Part shown: positions 1 to 9,309 of the stretch, in pieces
Layout: every line of letters starts with the position of its first letter
Numbering within the stretch: the first letter of the stretch is position 1
NCBI GenBank assembly: GCA_047495785.1
Contig: JBLDXI010000015.1
Location: 2,914,001-2,978,000 of the forward strand
Direction: 5' to 3'
DNA length: 64,000 bases
DNA from: Lepidodermella squamata
Lineage: Eukaryota > Gastrotricha
Program-made: the position numbers and the translations under genes
The notes under the pieces: generated by a model
The model's database searches: none
What the model saw: the letters and a program-made list of their open reading frames with translations, nothing else
Told to the model about the DNA's origin: nothing

Positions 1-849
1 ACCGACAAGTGCAACGACGTGGTCCATGTCATATTTATTGGGGCACCCACCGACACCCCAATCCATAATTCCGGATGTGAACTTTTCCGGACCAGGTGCC
101 TCGCTGCAGTACGGCATAACCAGGCAGCCATAATCATTAATTGCCTGGGTTTACGCAATGCATGTTGGTAATTTTAAAACGACAGCTAAATTATGCTTAC
201 TTTCTTAGTGCATGTAAAGCTTTCAGCGCTGAAGCTCTTGTATCCCCATGAGTTCCACGGCAAGGAATCTCCACGAGCCTTCCGGAATGGGATGCTCTTC
301 GGAACGGCATCGTATCTGCACTGTCCGCGTAAGCTTTCGGTCATGTAGTTGCGTATCGGATAATCGTCATAGGTTGGCGTGCCATTTTTTCTGACCATGA
401 AATCGAAAACGTTCTCAGGAGCTCCCCCGCCACCGCAATATGGCGCATTACAGTCGATCAACGCCTGTGAAAAGAAAAGCTCATGTTTTAGCGTTGATAT
501 AGTTCCAGAGAATGCAAACCTGTTCAGAGATTTTCGGAGCTGGCTTGCCACCCCAGGCCTTTGACCATGCGCAACGAGCCGCAGCAACAGCCGACCAATA
601 GTAACAGCCCTGACAGTGCTGGCTCTTGACGTCGAACCATTCCGGATGAAGCTTTGAGTAGTCAAGATTGTCAGGGAGCCCTGTCGTATCACACGTTTCA
701 TCTGCTTGCCTTCCGGCTCCGCGCTGATACTCCAGCAAGTCGGCGCTGCATATCGCTGTTATATAATGGAGCCAAAATTTGGTCAAATTAGAGGAACTTT
801 GAATGATTAACTAACCAGCTAGAGCCGCCAAAGCTACAAGTGTCTTCAT
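1..849 (-). CDS. Papain-family (C1A) cysteine protease, paralogue A (3' part outside window)
   Basis: Exons are 849-816, 755-520, 464-201 and 144-1; the model runs off the left edge with 226 codons visible. A signal peptide (MKTLVALAALAG) is split by intron 1. After only about 25 residues the mature domain starts near LPDN, so there is no long inhibitory propeptide of the cathepsin L type. The active-site block reads [10 protein letters not shown], which fits papain Gln19, Cys22 and Cys25 with Tyr in place of the usual Trp. The His block (DHVVALV) is at the window edge. Exon lengths and phases match paralogues C and D, so the model is well supported. The gene is probably a secreted, active peptidase. 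The Asn block and C-terminal domain cannot be seen here. Confidence 0.85.
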
Positions 850-2032
850 AATTCCCAATTATTGTCGAAAGAGAAAAGCGGAAATAATGAAATTTTGAAA
901 GATCTTCACGCATTATATCGGACTAAAATGCCCTCATGGATGACGTCATTCCGATGAGGGCGGAAAACATGTAGATTCAGGCGTACCGTCACCCACGTTC
1001 CAATCATCATCCATATAACTTATATTCGGAAAAGATGGTTAGCACTTGAAAAAACACCTGCCAACAATATGCTTTCGCATGGCATTTCATTGTTATAACA
1101 GTTGACTTTTGTTTTTTACTCGGTTTCTTACCAGCGCTTCTGTTATGCGTCTTAAGTTCAGTCCCTTTACTGAAAGCACCGAATAACTAATGGTGGGTGC
1201 GAAATATCTGATGTCCCAGTCGCATCCAGCTTCCGAACGATCGTAAGATGAAGTGCTGAGTCCGAATCACAATGATTATGTCTGAAGCTGCCAGTTTTTT
1301 GTTTGATTCGTTGATTCTGTTACTGCTTTTTACATGCTTTTTTACACAGCAGGCCTAATCAACACTGGCTAGTTTTACCGTAGCAGCATAATTTGCATAA
1401 TTTGAGCGTGTAATTTTCATTTACACGCTCAAACAATGTTTGCAAGAAAACTAGCTAAAATGTATGCAAATCATCAAGAAAATTGCATAATTTATGCAAA
1501 TTAATAAGATAATTTGTTTAATTTATGCAAATTAGGAGAAAAATGACATAAACGGGCAGAATACTTTTACATTTTCGACCGCACTAATTTCATTTTTTCC
1601 CTTTCCGCGTGAACCTAGCAATTTATGATTTCATGTGATCAGATTCTATCCATTTTGAAGAAGCGCAAGCAAAAATTCGGAAGATGCCGTTACGGCTGGC
1701 ACCTCCGCTGCAGCCACAGCGCCAAATGTTTGCATGTTTGTCAAACAAAATCGCCACCCCGAGTGATTTTGTTTGAAGTCATTTTCAACAAACTTCACAA
1801 ACATTTTCTTTCAAACACGACTATTTAGACGGACAAACATGTTTGAAAGCCTTGTTGGTCTTAACAATGTTTGAATAAAAAGTTGGAACGTGTAAATGCA
1901 ATGTTTGATCAAACAGTGTTTGAAGCCGTTGTTTGACAAACAATGTTTGAAGTCGATGTTTGGCAAACTTGTTTGCCCGTTTATCCGAGCCTTAAAACTA
2001 AAGATCAAATAGAAATCAATATATAAATATAG
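850..2032. other. Intergenic stretch: hairpin, octamer motifs and GTTTG/CAAAC array
   Basis: No gene is seen here. Up to about 1375 the sequence is homologous to the upstream region of protease C (to about 21745), so it belongs to the duplicated unit. A 13-bp perfect hairpin (1401-1413 with 1421-1433, 7-nt loop) follows. Three copies of the octamer ATGCAAAT lie between about 1460 and 1530. From about 1725 to 1978 there are 19 GTTTG or CAAAC cores. The open frames across the last array look like by-products of the repeat. Confidence 0.6.
970..981. promoter_or_regulatory. Conserved upstream element TGTAGATTCAGG of the protease paralogues (copy A)
   Basis: The 12-mer TGTAGATTCAGG lies about 120 bp upstream of the protease A start. 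The same 12-mer is upstream of B (12955-12966), C (21323-21334) and D (27043-27054), and as an orphan at 17099-17110. In A, C and D it is followed by a conserved stretch ending near CCAATC. Conservation in otherwise drifting flanks suggests a control element or start region of the divergent gene pair. This is inference. Confidence 0.5.
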
Positions 2033-2161
2033 TTAGTTAGATTTTGTACAATTTCCAAGAACGTTTTTCCGGTTAGCGATACTATTATTGCACATAACAT
2101 TCAAGCTAGGGTTAAGAGCCTGTATGTAAAATTTTTCAGTACGTAAAAGTCGGTTAGGTTT
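2033..2161 (-). pseudogene. Penelope-like retroelement ORF, C-terminal end (split by the LTR element)
   Basis: Read on the minus strand, this piece continues the reading frame of 8332-8764 once the LTR element and one copy of its 5-bp duplication are removed. It encodes a C-terminal block (RLLRTEKFYIQALNPSLN) typical of the end of GIY-YIG endonuclease domains, then a stop at 2035-2033. The two halves are the clearest sign that the LTR retrotransposon landed inside an older element. Confidence 0.65.
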
Positions 2162-2395
2162 TGTTGTGGAGTGCAATGTCGTCAACTAGGTCATTTAGAC
2201 AACCACGTGGTCGCTACTCGCACTCACCACGTGGCAGCAGTAGCCATCGTCATCGTCGTCGTCAGTTCATGATTTTATTTCTGTCGATATTATTTGTTGT
2301 GAATTGATGATTTTAAGCAATTAATGTGTACTGATAGGGGATCTTTATTACGAATAAAATTTCGGGTTGAAAACCGACTGTCTTTGAATACAACA
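2162..2395 (+). repeat. 5' LTR of the Ty3/gypsy element
   Basis: This 234-bp direct repeat matches 7309-7446 plus 8233-8327 nearly base for base. Its ends are TG...CA in the short inverted form TGTTG/CAACA. The primer-binding site should start just after, at about 2396 (TTGGCGACGCAG). Confidence 0.9.
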
Positions 2396-2421
2396 AATTG
2401 GCGACGCAGAAAAACCACTAA

Positions 2422-5400
2422 ATGGCTGATCCAGCATCAACAGCGGCGACACCGGCTATCACCGCAGGCGAACCTACATTGGCTCAATTACTGCAACAAC
2501 TAGTCCCGTTAAGTGTCTCGAGTCAAACGGCGCTCAAGGAACACAGCGAAGCAATTCAAAAACTAATTGCCGACAATGAATCAAAGGCGACTCGTGAGTT
2601 CCCAGGTTTCAACCCACAGGCCGAACTGTGGGAAGACTACAAAGGACGGTTTGATACATACGCACGTGCCCACGGTAAAACCAACACCAAGGCCGCTTAC
2701 TTCTTGGCTTGTCAAACGGACGTCTTGTACAGAGAGCTACAACTTCACGCCAAACAAGAACATGACAAAGAACTAAACGCCCTCAAATACGAAGAGATCT
2801 GCACGTTCATGGCCACTCAATACGATCCGAAAAGGTTCGTAGTGCGTGAACGTCACAAGTTCTGGAGCAACATGTGTCGAAAGACGAACGAGTCAATCCA
2901 GCAGTTAGTCAGTCGAATCAGAGCCGACGCTGCTACCTGTGATTTTAAATCCATAAAAGATCCCCTCGACGAAGCGTTAAAGTCTCGATTTATCGGCTCA
3001 ATTAAAAACGAAAATGTACTTCGTGCCATCTTCAAAATCAAAGACGACGAACTTACCTTCTCCAAAGCAATCGAGGTGGCTATCGAAACTGAGGAAGCTG
3101 CCAAAGTAGCAAAAGAAACAGTCGCACCACCGCCGCAACCCGTCTATCAAATATCGACAAAACCGAAGAAGTTCGGCAATAATACGAAATTTCAACGAAA
3201 GAATTTTCACAAGTCGAACCAACAGTCGTCGCAGCCACCGACTAACCAGCCCAATCAATTGTCTTGTCAATCTTGTGGCAAGTCGGGTCATCCACGGAAA
3301 AACTGCCACTACCGTGACTACGATTGTAACTCATGTGGCAAGCATGGACATATAGCTGCAGCTTGTCGATCGACCAATTCCGATGCGAAACCAGTTAAAG
3401 TCATAACGCTTCGTCAAAACAAATCGATCGTCCTCAACAAAGTTGCTGAATCAAAAGATGTTGTTTACGAAGATCTTCGAATCGGAGATCAAATATTCAC
3501 CTTTGAGGTTGATTGCGGTTCACCCGTCAATTTCATCTCGGAGGATTATTGGACGATTTTGGGCTCACCGACAATGTCGTCAGCAAACTACAAATTCGAA
3601 AGTGCTTCAAAACATCATTTGAATGTTCTAGGGGTAACTAAATTGGCAGTATTTACGGCATCTATCGGTCCGTGTACTCTGGATTTCTACGTTACGCCCG
3701 TTCCCAAGTTGAACCTGGTTGGTATTGACGGTATGAAACCTCTTCTCATTTCTGTCGATCAGAAACTGGGCATAGTTCCAGTCCCGGTTAATAAGGTCTT
3801 TGAGCACCTCAAACCCGATGTTGAATTACAGGAACAGGTTAGGAAAGTTTGCGATGAATTCCCTGAATTCTTCAGTCCGGAACTGGGTGAATTGAAAAAT
3901 TTTGAACTCGAAGTGAAATTTGTTGACAATTTTACACCTGTGTTTTGTCGTCCAAGACCAGTACCATTGGCTCTGACTGAGGACCTGAATAACGCTTACG
4001 AAGCTGGTATTAAACGCGGTGTCTGGGAAAGAACTTCGTTCAATGAATGTGGCACTCCGGTCGTACCAATCATCAAACCGTTATTACCAGGTCAAACTAC
4101 CCGAAAGCTGCGAGTTTGTGGCGATTATTCAGCGTCATTGAACGATCAAATCGAACCTCACCGTCATCCGTTACCATTACCGGAAGATATTATGCGGAAA
4201 CTTCAAGGTGGTTACATGTACAGTCAAATCGATCTGGCTGATGCGTACAACCAAATCAAACTGGGTCCGATTTCGCAACGACGACTTGCTCTCAGCACAC
4301 ATCAAGGTCCGCTACTTCAGAAACGTTTACCCTTCGGAATCAAGTCAGCTCCCGGGTATTTTCAGCAAATCATGGAAACTATCGTCCGACCTTCCGGGCG
4401 TTGCCTGTTTTCTCGACAATGTGATTGTCACTGGCAAATATGCTGCAGATCATTTGTCGAATTATCGTGGGGCGCTCAAACGTTTTGACGAAGTAGGTCT
4501 CCGTGGCCGCTTGGAAAAATTCGATTTTGCGGTTCCGGTTATGCCCTGCTTAGGACATCTTCTGTCGGCTGAAGGTCTGGGTAAAGGTTTGAAAGTTGAA
4601 GCTGTTTTAAAAATGGCTCCACCTGTTGATGTCCCAACTTTACGTTCTTTTCTGGGTCAAGTTCAGTTTTACGCGAAATTTTTGCCCCCGAACTTATCCA
4701 CTGTGCTAGAACCCTTTTACAAATTGACCAAACAAGGTGAACAATGGCATTGGGGCGATAAGCAGCAAACTGCGTTCGACGAGGTGAAGCGTCTATTAGC
4801 GTCCGACGAGGTTTTGGTTCACTTTGACCCGAAAAAGCCAGTGGGTATAGCAGTCGATGCGTCTCAGGTTGGTATTGGTGCAGTTTTGTTTCACCGATTT
4901 CCGGATGGTTCCGAACGTCCAATTGCGAATGCTTCGAAAACATTGACATCAGCTCAACGCAATTACAGTCAAATCGAAAAGGAAGCTTTGGCAATAATTT
5001 TTGGGTTGAAAAAGTTCCATAATTTTTTATTTGGTCGACATTTTTCAGTGGTCACTGATCATAAACCGCTGTTGTCACTTTTTCATCCGAAGAAAGGCGT
5101 GCCGCAAATGGCTGCAAATCGACTGGCTAGATGGTGTTGGATGCTGCAACAATACGATTACGAAATCGAGTTCCGTCGAACAGAAGATCATGGTAATGCC
5201 GATGCACTCAGTCGCTTGCCAGTCGGTGAAGATCCGAAGTTTGATGGGGAGGAAAGTGGTGAAGATGTTGATATGGTCCTGACAATCAAAACAATTGGCT
5301 ATCAATCTGCTGCTGAGTCAAACTCTGTGATTCAAGAATCTGTTCGCGATACAGTGGTATCAAAAGCAGCGATGTTCATTCGAAATGGGTGGCCAGATAA

Positions 5401-7277
5401 AATCGAAGAACAAGAACTCCGAGACCTCAAAAAACTTTCCTCTTATTTGTCCGTTAACGGTCCGTGTGTATTTTATGGCAACAGGTTGTTGGTTCCTAAA
5501 AAGTTACGCGACGAAGTGCTCAAAGTTATTCATCTGGGTCACTTTGGAATCCAATGCATGAAGCAACTGGCTCGAACGGCTGTCTACTGGCCGGGTATTG
5601 ATGATGTGATAACTAACCTGGCTAAAACTTGCTCCAACTGCAATGAACATCAAAACAATCCGATCAAAGCACCCGTTCACCCTTGGTCAATTCCTGAGAA
5701 GCCCTGGACTCGAGTTCATGTTGATCATGCGATAAATTTTCTGGATTCAAACTGGTTAATTCTGGTTGATTCTACTTCTCGCTACCCTTGCATTCATCCA
5801 ACGAAATCGTTGACGGCTAAAACGACCTTGGAATTGTTAGACCAAGATTTTGCTCATTTCGGTTATCCGCAAGTTCTTGTTTCCGATAATTTTCCAATGT
5901 TTCTTTCTGATGAGTTTCAGCGAGGTTGCCAAGATCGAGGTATAATTCATTTAACCCTTTCATGGCGGAATTATTTATCTGCGGGAGAAAAAATATTTGA
6001 CGGCTGTTATAGGGGTTTTAGAGGGCCCTGATCACGATTTTGAAACCCGTTTATCTCTATCTATCACCGTTAATGCTGTACAAAAACTGGCCGAAATCGT
6101 CCTATCCGCCCAGCTGATTTCAGCAGATTTTTCGAACTAATTTCTGTGTCAGGTGCCTCCAGCTTTGGAATTTTAGATTATAAATTACTCCCATGAATGT
6201 CCCCAAGATTCTCCCGCACTTAAATTGCCGAAAACATTCAGAGTAAAAAAGTTTCAGAGGCTCAGCATTCAGATCTGAATTCAGCTTTTCCAGTTTTTGC
6301 TCGCGACAGTTTTTGCAGCACAAAAACCACGCACTCCGCCTGTATAAGTCCTGGCGGATAGGACGATTTCGGCCGGTTTGATTAAATCTCAATAGCGTCG
6401 TCATTTTTAATTTCCAACTCGAAAAAATTTACACAGAGGTCAATGAGACTATGGCGGACCCGGTGGTATTTTTTGTTGGATCAAAAAATGATCAGAAACC
6501 TATGAGATTTCAAGTTGAAAAAAATCGAAATTTCAATCTCAGGTTGACTATTTTCAAATTGCTTGTATGTCCTGACCATGCAAGATAACGGCGCCCTGGT
6601 CTCAAAACCTGGTAGCCAACATCGAAAAGCAATATTCCTGAAAAGGGCGATCAAAAATTCATCGAATTCAATTTTCTGTGAATTTTCAAAGTCGAAATTC
6701 CGAAATCGTCCTTCCCGCCGTGAAAGGGTTAACCGGTGCACCTTACAAACCTGAAACCAATGGCTTGGCGGAGCGTTTTGTGGAAACCTTCAAAGCTTCC
6801 ATGAAAAAGTCTAATCTGTCGAAAACTGCTGCGCTAAACGAATTTCTGATGATTTACCGACGTACCCCGTTGGCTAATGGTTATTCACCTAGTGAATTGC
6901 TGAACGGTCGTCAAATTCGCGCTAAGATCGACACTCTGGTTTTGAATCCGATTCTAAGCGATCAAAAGCGACAAACTGCTCGAACGGAAACTGACGTTAT
7001 TGCGACCAAGTTTTCGGTTGGTGACGAAGTCTACGCTCGTGTTCTGGGTGGTCGTTTATCTAATAGCGATCCCAAATGGGCAGCGGCGATTGTTGAACGC
7101 GTATGTGGTCCACGTCGTTATGAAGTTCGAGTTATTGCAAATGGACTAATCTGGAAACGTCATGTTGATCAGTTATGTCCTAGGAGTGGCGATATTTCTG
7201 AACCTCCTGTGCCGACTGTACCTGAGATGTCAACTGGCTTACGAAGAAGCCCGCGCTTACGTGTGGATGGAAATTGA
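2422..7277 (+). pseudogene. gag-pol of the Ty3/gypsy element, frameshifted and interrupted
   Basis: The gag part (from 2422) ends in two CCHC zinc knuckles near 3265-3375 (CQSCGKSGH and CNSCGKHGH). A retropepsin-like site VDCGS follows near 3510, then RT. The frame shifts near 4380-4400: the first frame stops at 4488 and the next continues to the integrase. The RT catalytic block reads FLDN where FLDD or YLDD is expected. RNase H (VDASQVGIGAVLF) is near 4855. Integrase shows its HHCC finger (5540-5650) and the first two Asp blocks, then is cut at 5954 by a piggyBac-like element and resumes at 6733 with the Glu block, to the stop at 7277. Frameshift, altered motif and insertion mean no functional polyprotein. 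Confidence 0.9.
5955..6728. mobile_element. Non-autonomous piggyBac-like element in the integrase region
   Basis: The 774-bp element begins CCCTTTCATGGCGG and ends CCGCCGTGAAAGGG, an imperfect terminal inverted repeat. It is bounded by TTAA at 5951-5954 and 6729-6732. Removing the element and one TTAA rejoins the integrase frame exactly. TTAA target sites and a CCC start are hallmarks of piggyBac. It encodes no transposase. An inner inverted repeat (about 6088-6112 with 6352-6377, CGAAATCGTCCTATCCGCC) can fold back. A related right end occurs at 15930-16275. Confidence 0.88.
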
Positions 7278-7308
7278 GTGTCTCGTCTTTTCAAGACTGG
7301 TGGGGAGG

Positions 7309-8327
7309 TGTTGTGGAGTGCAATGTCGTCAACTAGGTCATTTAGACAACCACGTGGTCGCTACTCGCACTCACCACGTGGCAGCAGTAGCCATCGTCAT
7401 CGTCGTCGTCATTTCATGATTTTATTTCTGTCGATATTATTTGTTGCATAGATAAATAAAAAAGATAGATCTGACACGCTAGTACATTTATGTGTGCCGA
7501 GATGACTCATCAAGAGTTTTTGCTTTTTGGTCGCGTGACCTGATAATCACTTGTCGACATCACTATAAAAAATACGGCATAATCAACGCAAGTGACAAGT
7601 GATTTTGGGTGGCTACTTCACCTCAATTTATCTCAAAACACACCCCCTTCGATTTTTTGAACCAATTTTATTTTGAAGTATCAAACTCGAACCATATCTA
7701 CATTTTTTCCGAATTTGCGGCCGGCCTTCCGTCATTTTTCTAGAATTTTTCAAACCTTCCACATTTCAGCAATCAATTTAATGGCGCTGTGCTGATTGCT
7801 AGTTTTTTTGGTGGCGTGAATCATAATTATTGCAGATGACGCCGTGATTCATCAGGCGATTTTTTTGCACAAAGCTAGTAAAAGCAATAATAATCACTGC
7901 GCGGAAACGTGCGTCTTTCAGAATTTTTCTACCAACAACCATTCCCTGGCCGGAAATTCCGATTTGACAAGCGTTGAGTTGAAGGTGAGATCTACATGCC
8001 CTATTTTTTTCGAGAAAATCGAAGGGGGTGTGTTTTGAGATAAATTGAGGTGAAGTAGCCACCCAAAATCACTTGTCACTTGCGTTGATTATGCCGTATT
8101 TTTTATAGTGATGTCGACAAGTGATTATCAGGTCACGCGACCAAAAAGCAAAAACTCTTGATGAGTCATCTCGGCACACATAAATGTACTAGCGTGTCAG
8201 ATCTATCTTTTTTATTTATCTATGATTTGTTGTGAATTGATGATTTTAAGCAATTAATGTGTACTGATAGGGGATCTTTATTACGAATAAAATTCGGGTT
8301 GAAAACCGACTGTCTTTGAATACAACA
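7309..8327 (+). repeat. 3' LTR of the Ty3/gypsy element, split by an insertion
   Basis: The LTR sequence runs 7309-7446 and resumes at 8233-8327, interrupted by the long-TIR element at 7447-8224. Sequence identity to the 5' LTR is very high apart from a few substitutions and one deleted T near 8293, so the insertion of the LTR element looks fairly recent. Confidence 0.9.
7447..8224. mobile_element. Non-autonomous DNA transposon with about 200-bp TIRs and 8-bp TSD
   Basis: The element starts CATAGATAAATAAA and ends TTTATTTATCTATG. The inverted arms (about 7447-7658 and 8013-8224) are nearly perfect over more than 200 bp, and about 350 bp of spacer lies between. The flanks are the direct repeat ATTTGTTG (7439-7446 and 8225-8232). 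An 8-bp duplication is usual for hAT and P families; long arms of this kind are also seen in fold-back elements, so the superfamily is open. No transposase frame is present. Confidence 0.88.
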
Positions 8328-8331
8328 GGTT

Positions 8332-8764
8332 TATGGCAAAAATGTAGGATAGTAGAAGAGAAAGGTGGTTGTGATTTGTTACAATTTTGATGAAGGTAGT
8401 GTTCACCGATGGTACCAAGTTTTTCTTGGTTGGTCGCGTAATAGTTGATGTATTGTTGTTCACATTCTCTACAAGTGACTGAGTAAATAACATTTTGTAA
8501 CGTGCATTTAGGTGTGCCATTAGTCTTCGATAGTCCAGTGTTGCAGCCCCAACAAGTATATTTAGTGTGAATGTGGTTTCCAAATCGAGTAGGCATGATT
8601 TGTTTCAGAGTATTTGATTTCCAGGTGATCTGGATATTTTCTCCAAAGAATAGTGTAAGTGGTTTGATTGCTTCCTCGGCTTTTTCTGCTATTCTGTCAC
8701 CAAGGAATGGTAACGATAACCTGAAGACGTCGCTTTTAGGCTTAGGATTATTAGGTTTTAGCAC
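8332..8764 (-). pseudogene. Penelope-like retroelement ORF fragment (RT tail and GIY-YIG region)
   Basis: The frame holds RLSLPFLGDRI, resembling the linker after the RT domain in Penelope-like and related elements, a Cys pair (CWGC), then NVIYSVTCRECEQQYI, the usual lead-in to a GIY-YIG endonuclease, though the YVG core is altered. It is open only to about 8783 upstream, so the RT is missing. It continues at 2161-2033 across the LTR insertion. It could be another GIY-YIG retroelement group. Confidence 0.6.
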
Positions 8765-8783
8765 CCTAGTTATAGCGTTTTAA

Positions 8784-9309
8784 ATAAAACCGGTCGCAGA
8801 TTGTTACCGCTGTTTACGCGCCGGTTGAGAGATTTGGCGTCGATTTTGAAAACAAGACAAATAAATTACGATTTTTTACAGTGATAATATCACTTTATGC
8901 ATGTTTTATTACTTTTAGAACCTCTAGAATTTTACGACCTCTAGTCACTCTGCTGATTTTACTTGCCAGTTTTAACCTGTTGAACCTGTTGAATTTCACG
9001 ATCATAGTGGTTATTATTCATTCGATTTTCGAATAAAAGTGTTTGCATCTTGCATTTTTCATCTCCCGTGTTTTGATTAATAAGCTGGATCGAAGGCAGG
9101 TCAAGCCTCTGACAGCCGAAACTGCCCAGCACGTCCAACCGTGATTTTAAAGTTTATGGAGGAAGAAGGAAAAATATCATTCCACGCTTTATTCTGTGTT
9201 CTCTATTTGCCACTTGAATTTCTCAATTTTCCATCACCATCAGATGCCTCATTACACTTGAACTCAGGCTCAACTCATCTTCATGAATTCTCTGAATTTC
9301 AACTAACGA
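8784..9309. other. Intergenic stretch downstream of protease B
   Basis: No gene is seen. From about 9180 to 9309 the sequence is homologous to the 3' flanks of protease C (18790-18905) and D (25205-25300), so it is part of the duplicated protease unit and probably includes the protease B 3' UTR. Confidence 0.5.

Larger units (their letters stand above)
2162..8327 (+). mobile_element. Ty3/gypsy LTR retrotransposon, inactive, with two nested insertions
   Basis: The element starts TGTTGTGG and ends ATACAACA, with LTRs at 2162-2395 and 7309-8327 (the 3' copy split). It is flanked by the 5-bp duplication GGTTT (2157-2161 and 8328-8332). A G-rich polypurine tract (TGGGGAGG) abuts the 3' LTR. Internal genes in the order gag, protease, RT, RNase H, integrase place it in Ty3/gypsy. 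It is dead as read: there is a frameshift in RT, an altered RT motif, a 774-bp insertion in integrase and a 778-bp insertion in the 3' LTR. Confidence 0.93.

Noticed and set aside
1625-2008. Small genes on both strands across 1625-2008
   Set aside because: The frames follow the GTTTG/CAAAC array and the end of a Penelope-like ORF; they have no family features.
5031-5305. Overlapping frames in the RNase H region
   Set aside because: They are shadows of the polyprotein frame.
8246-8331. Extension of the Penelope-like frame into 8246-8331
   Set aside because: This part lies in the 3' LTR of the inserted element; the true continuation is at 2161-2033.
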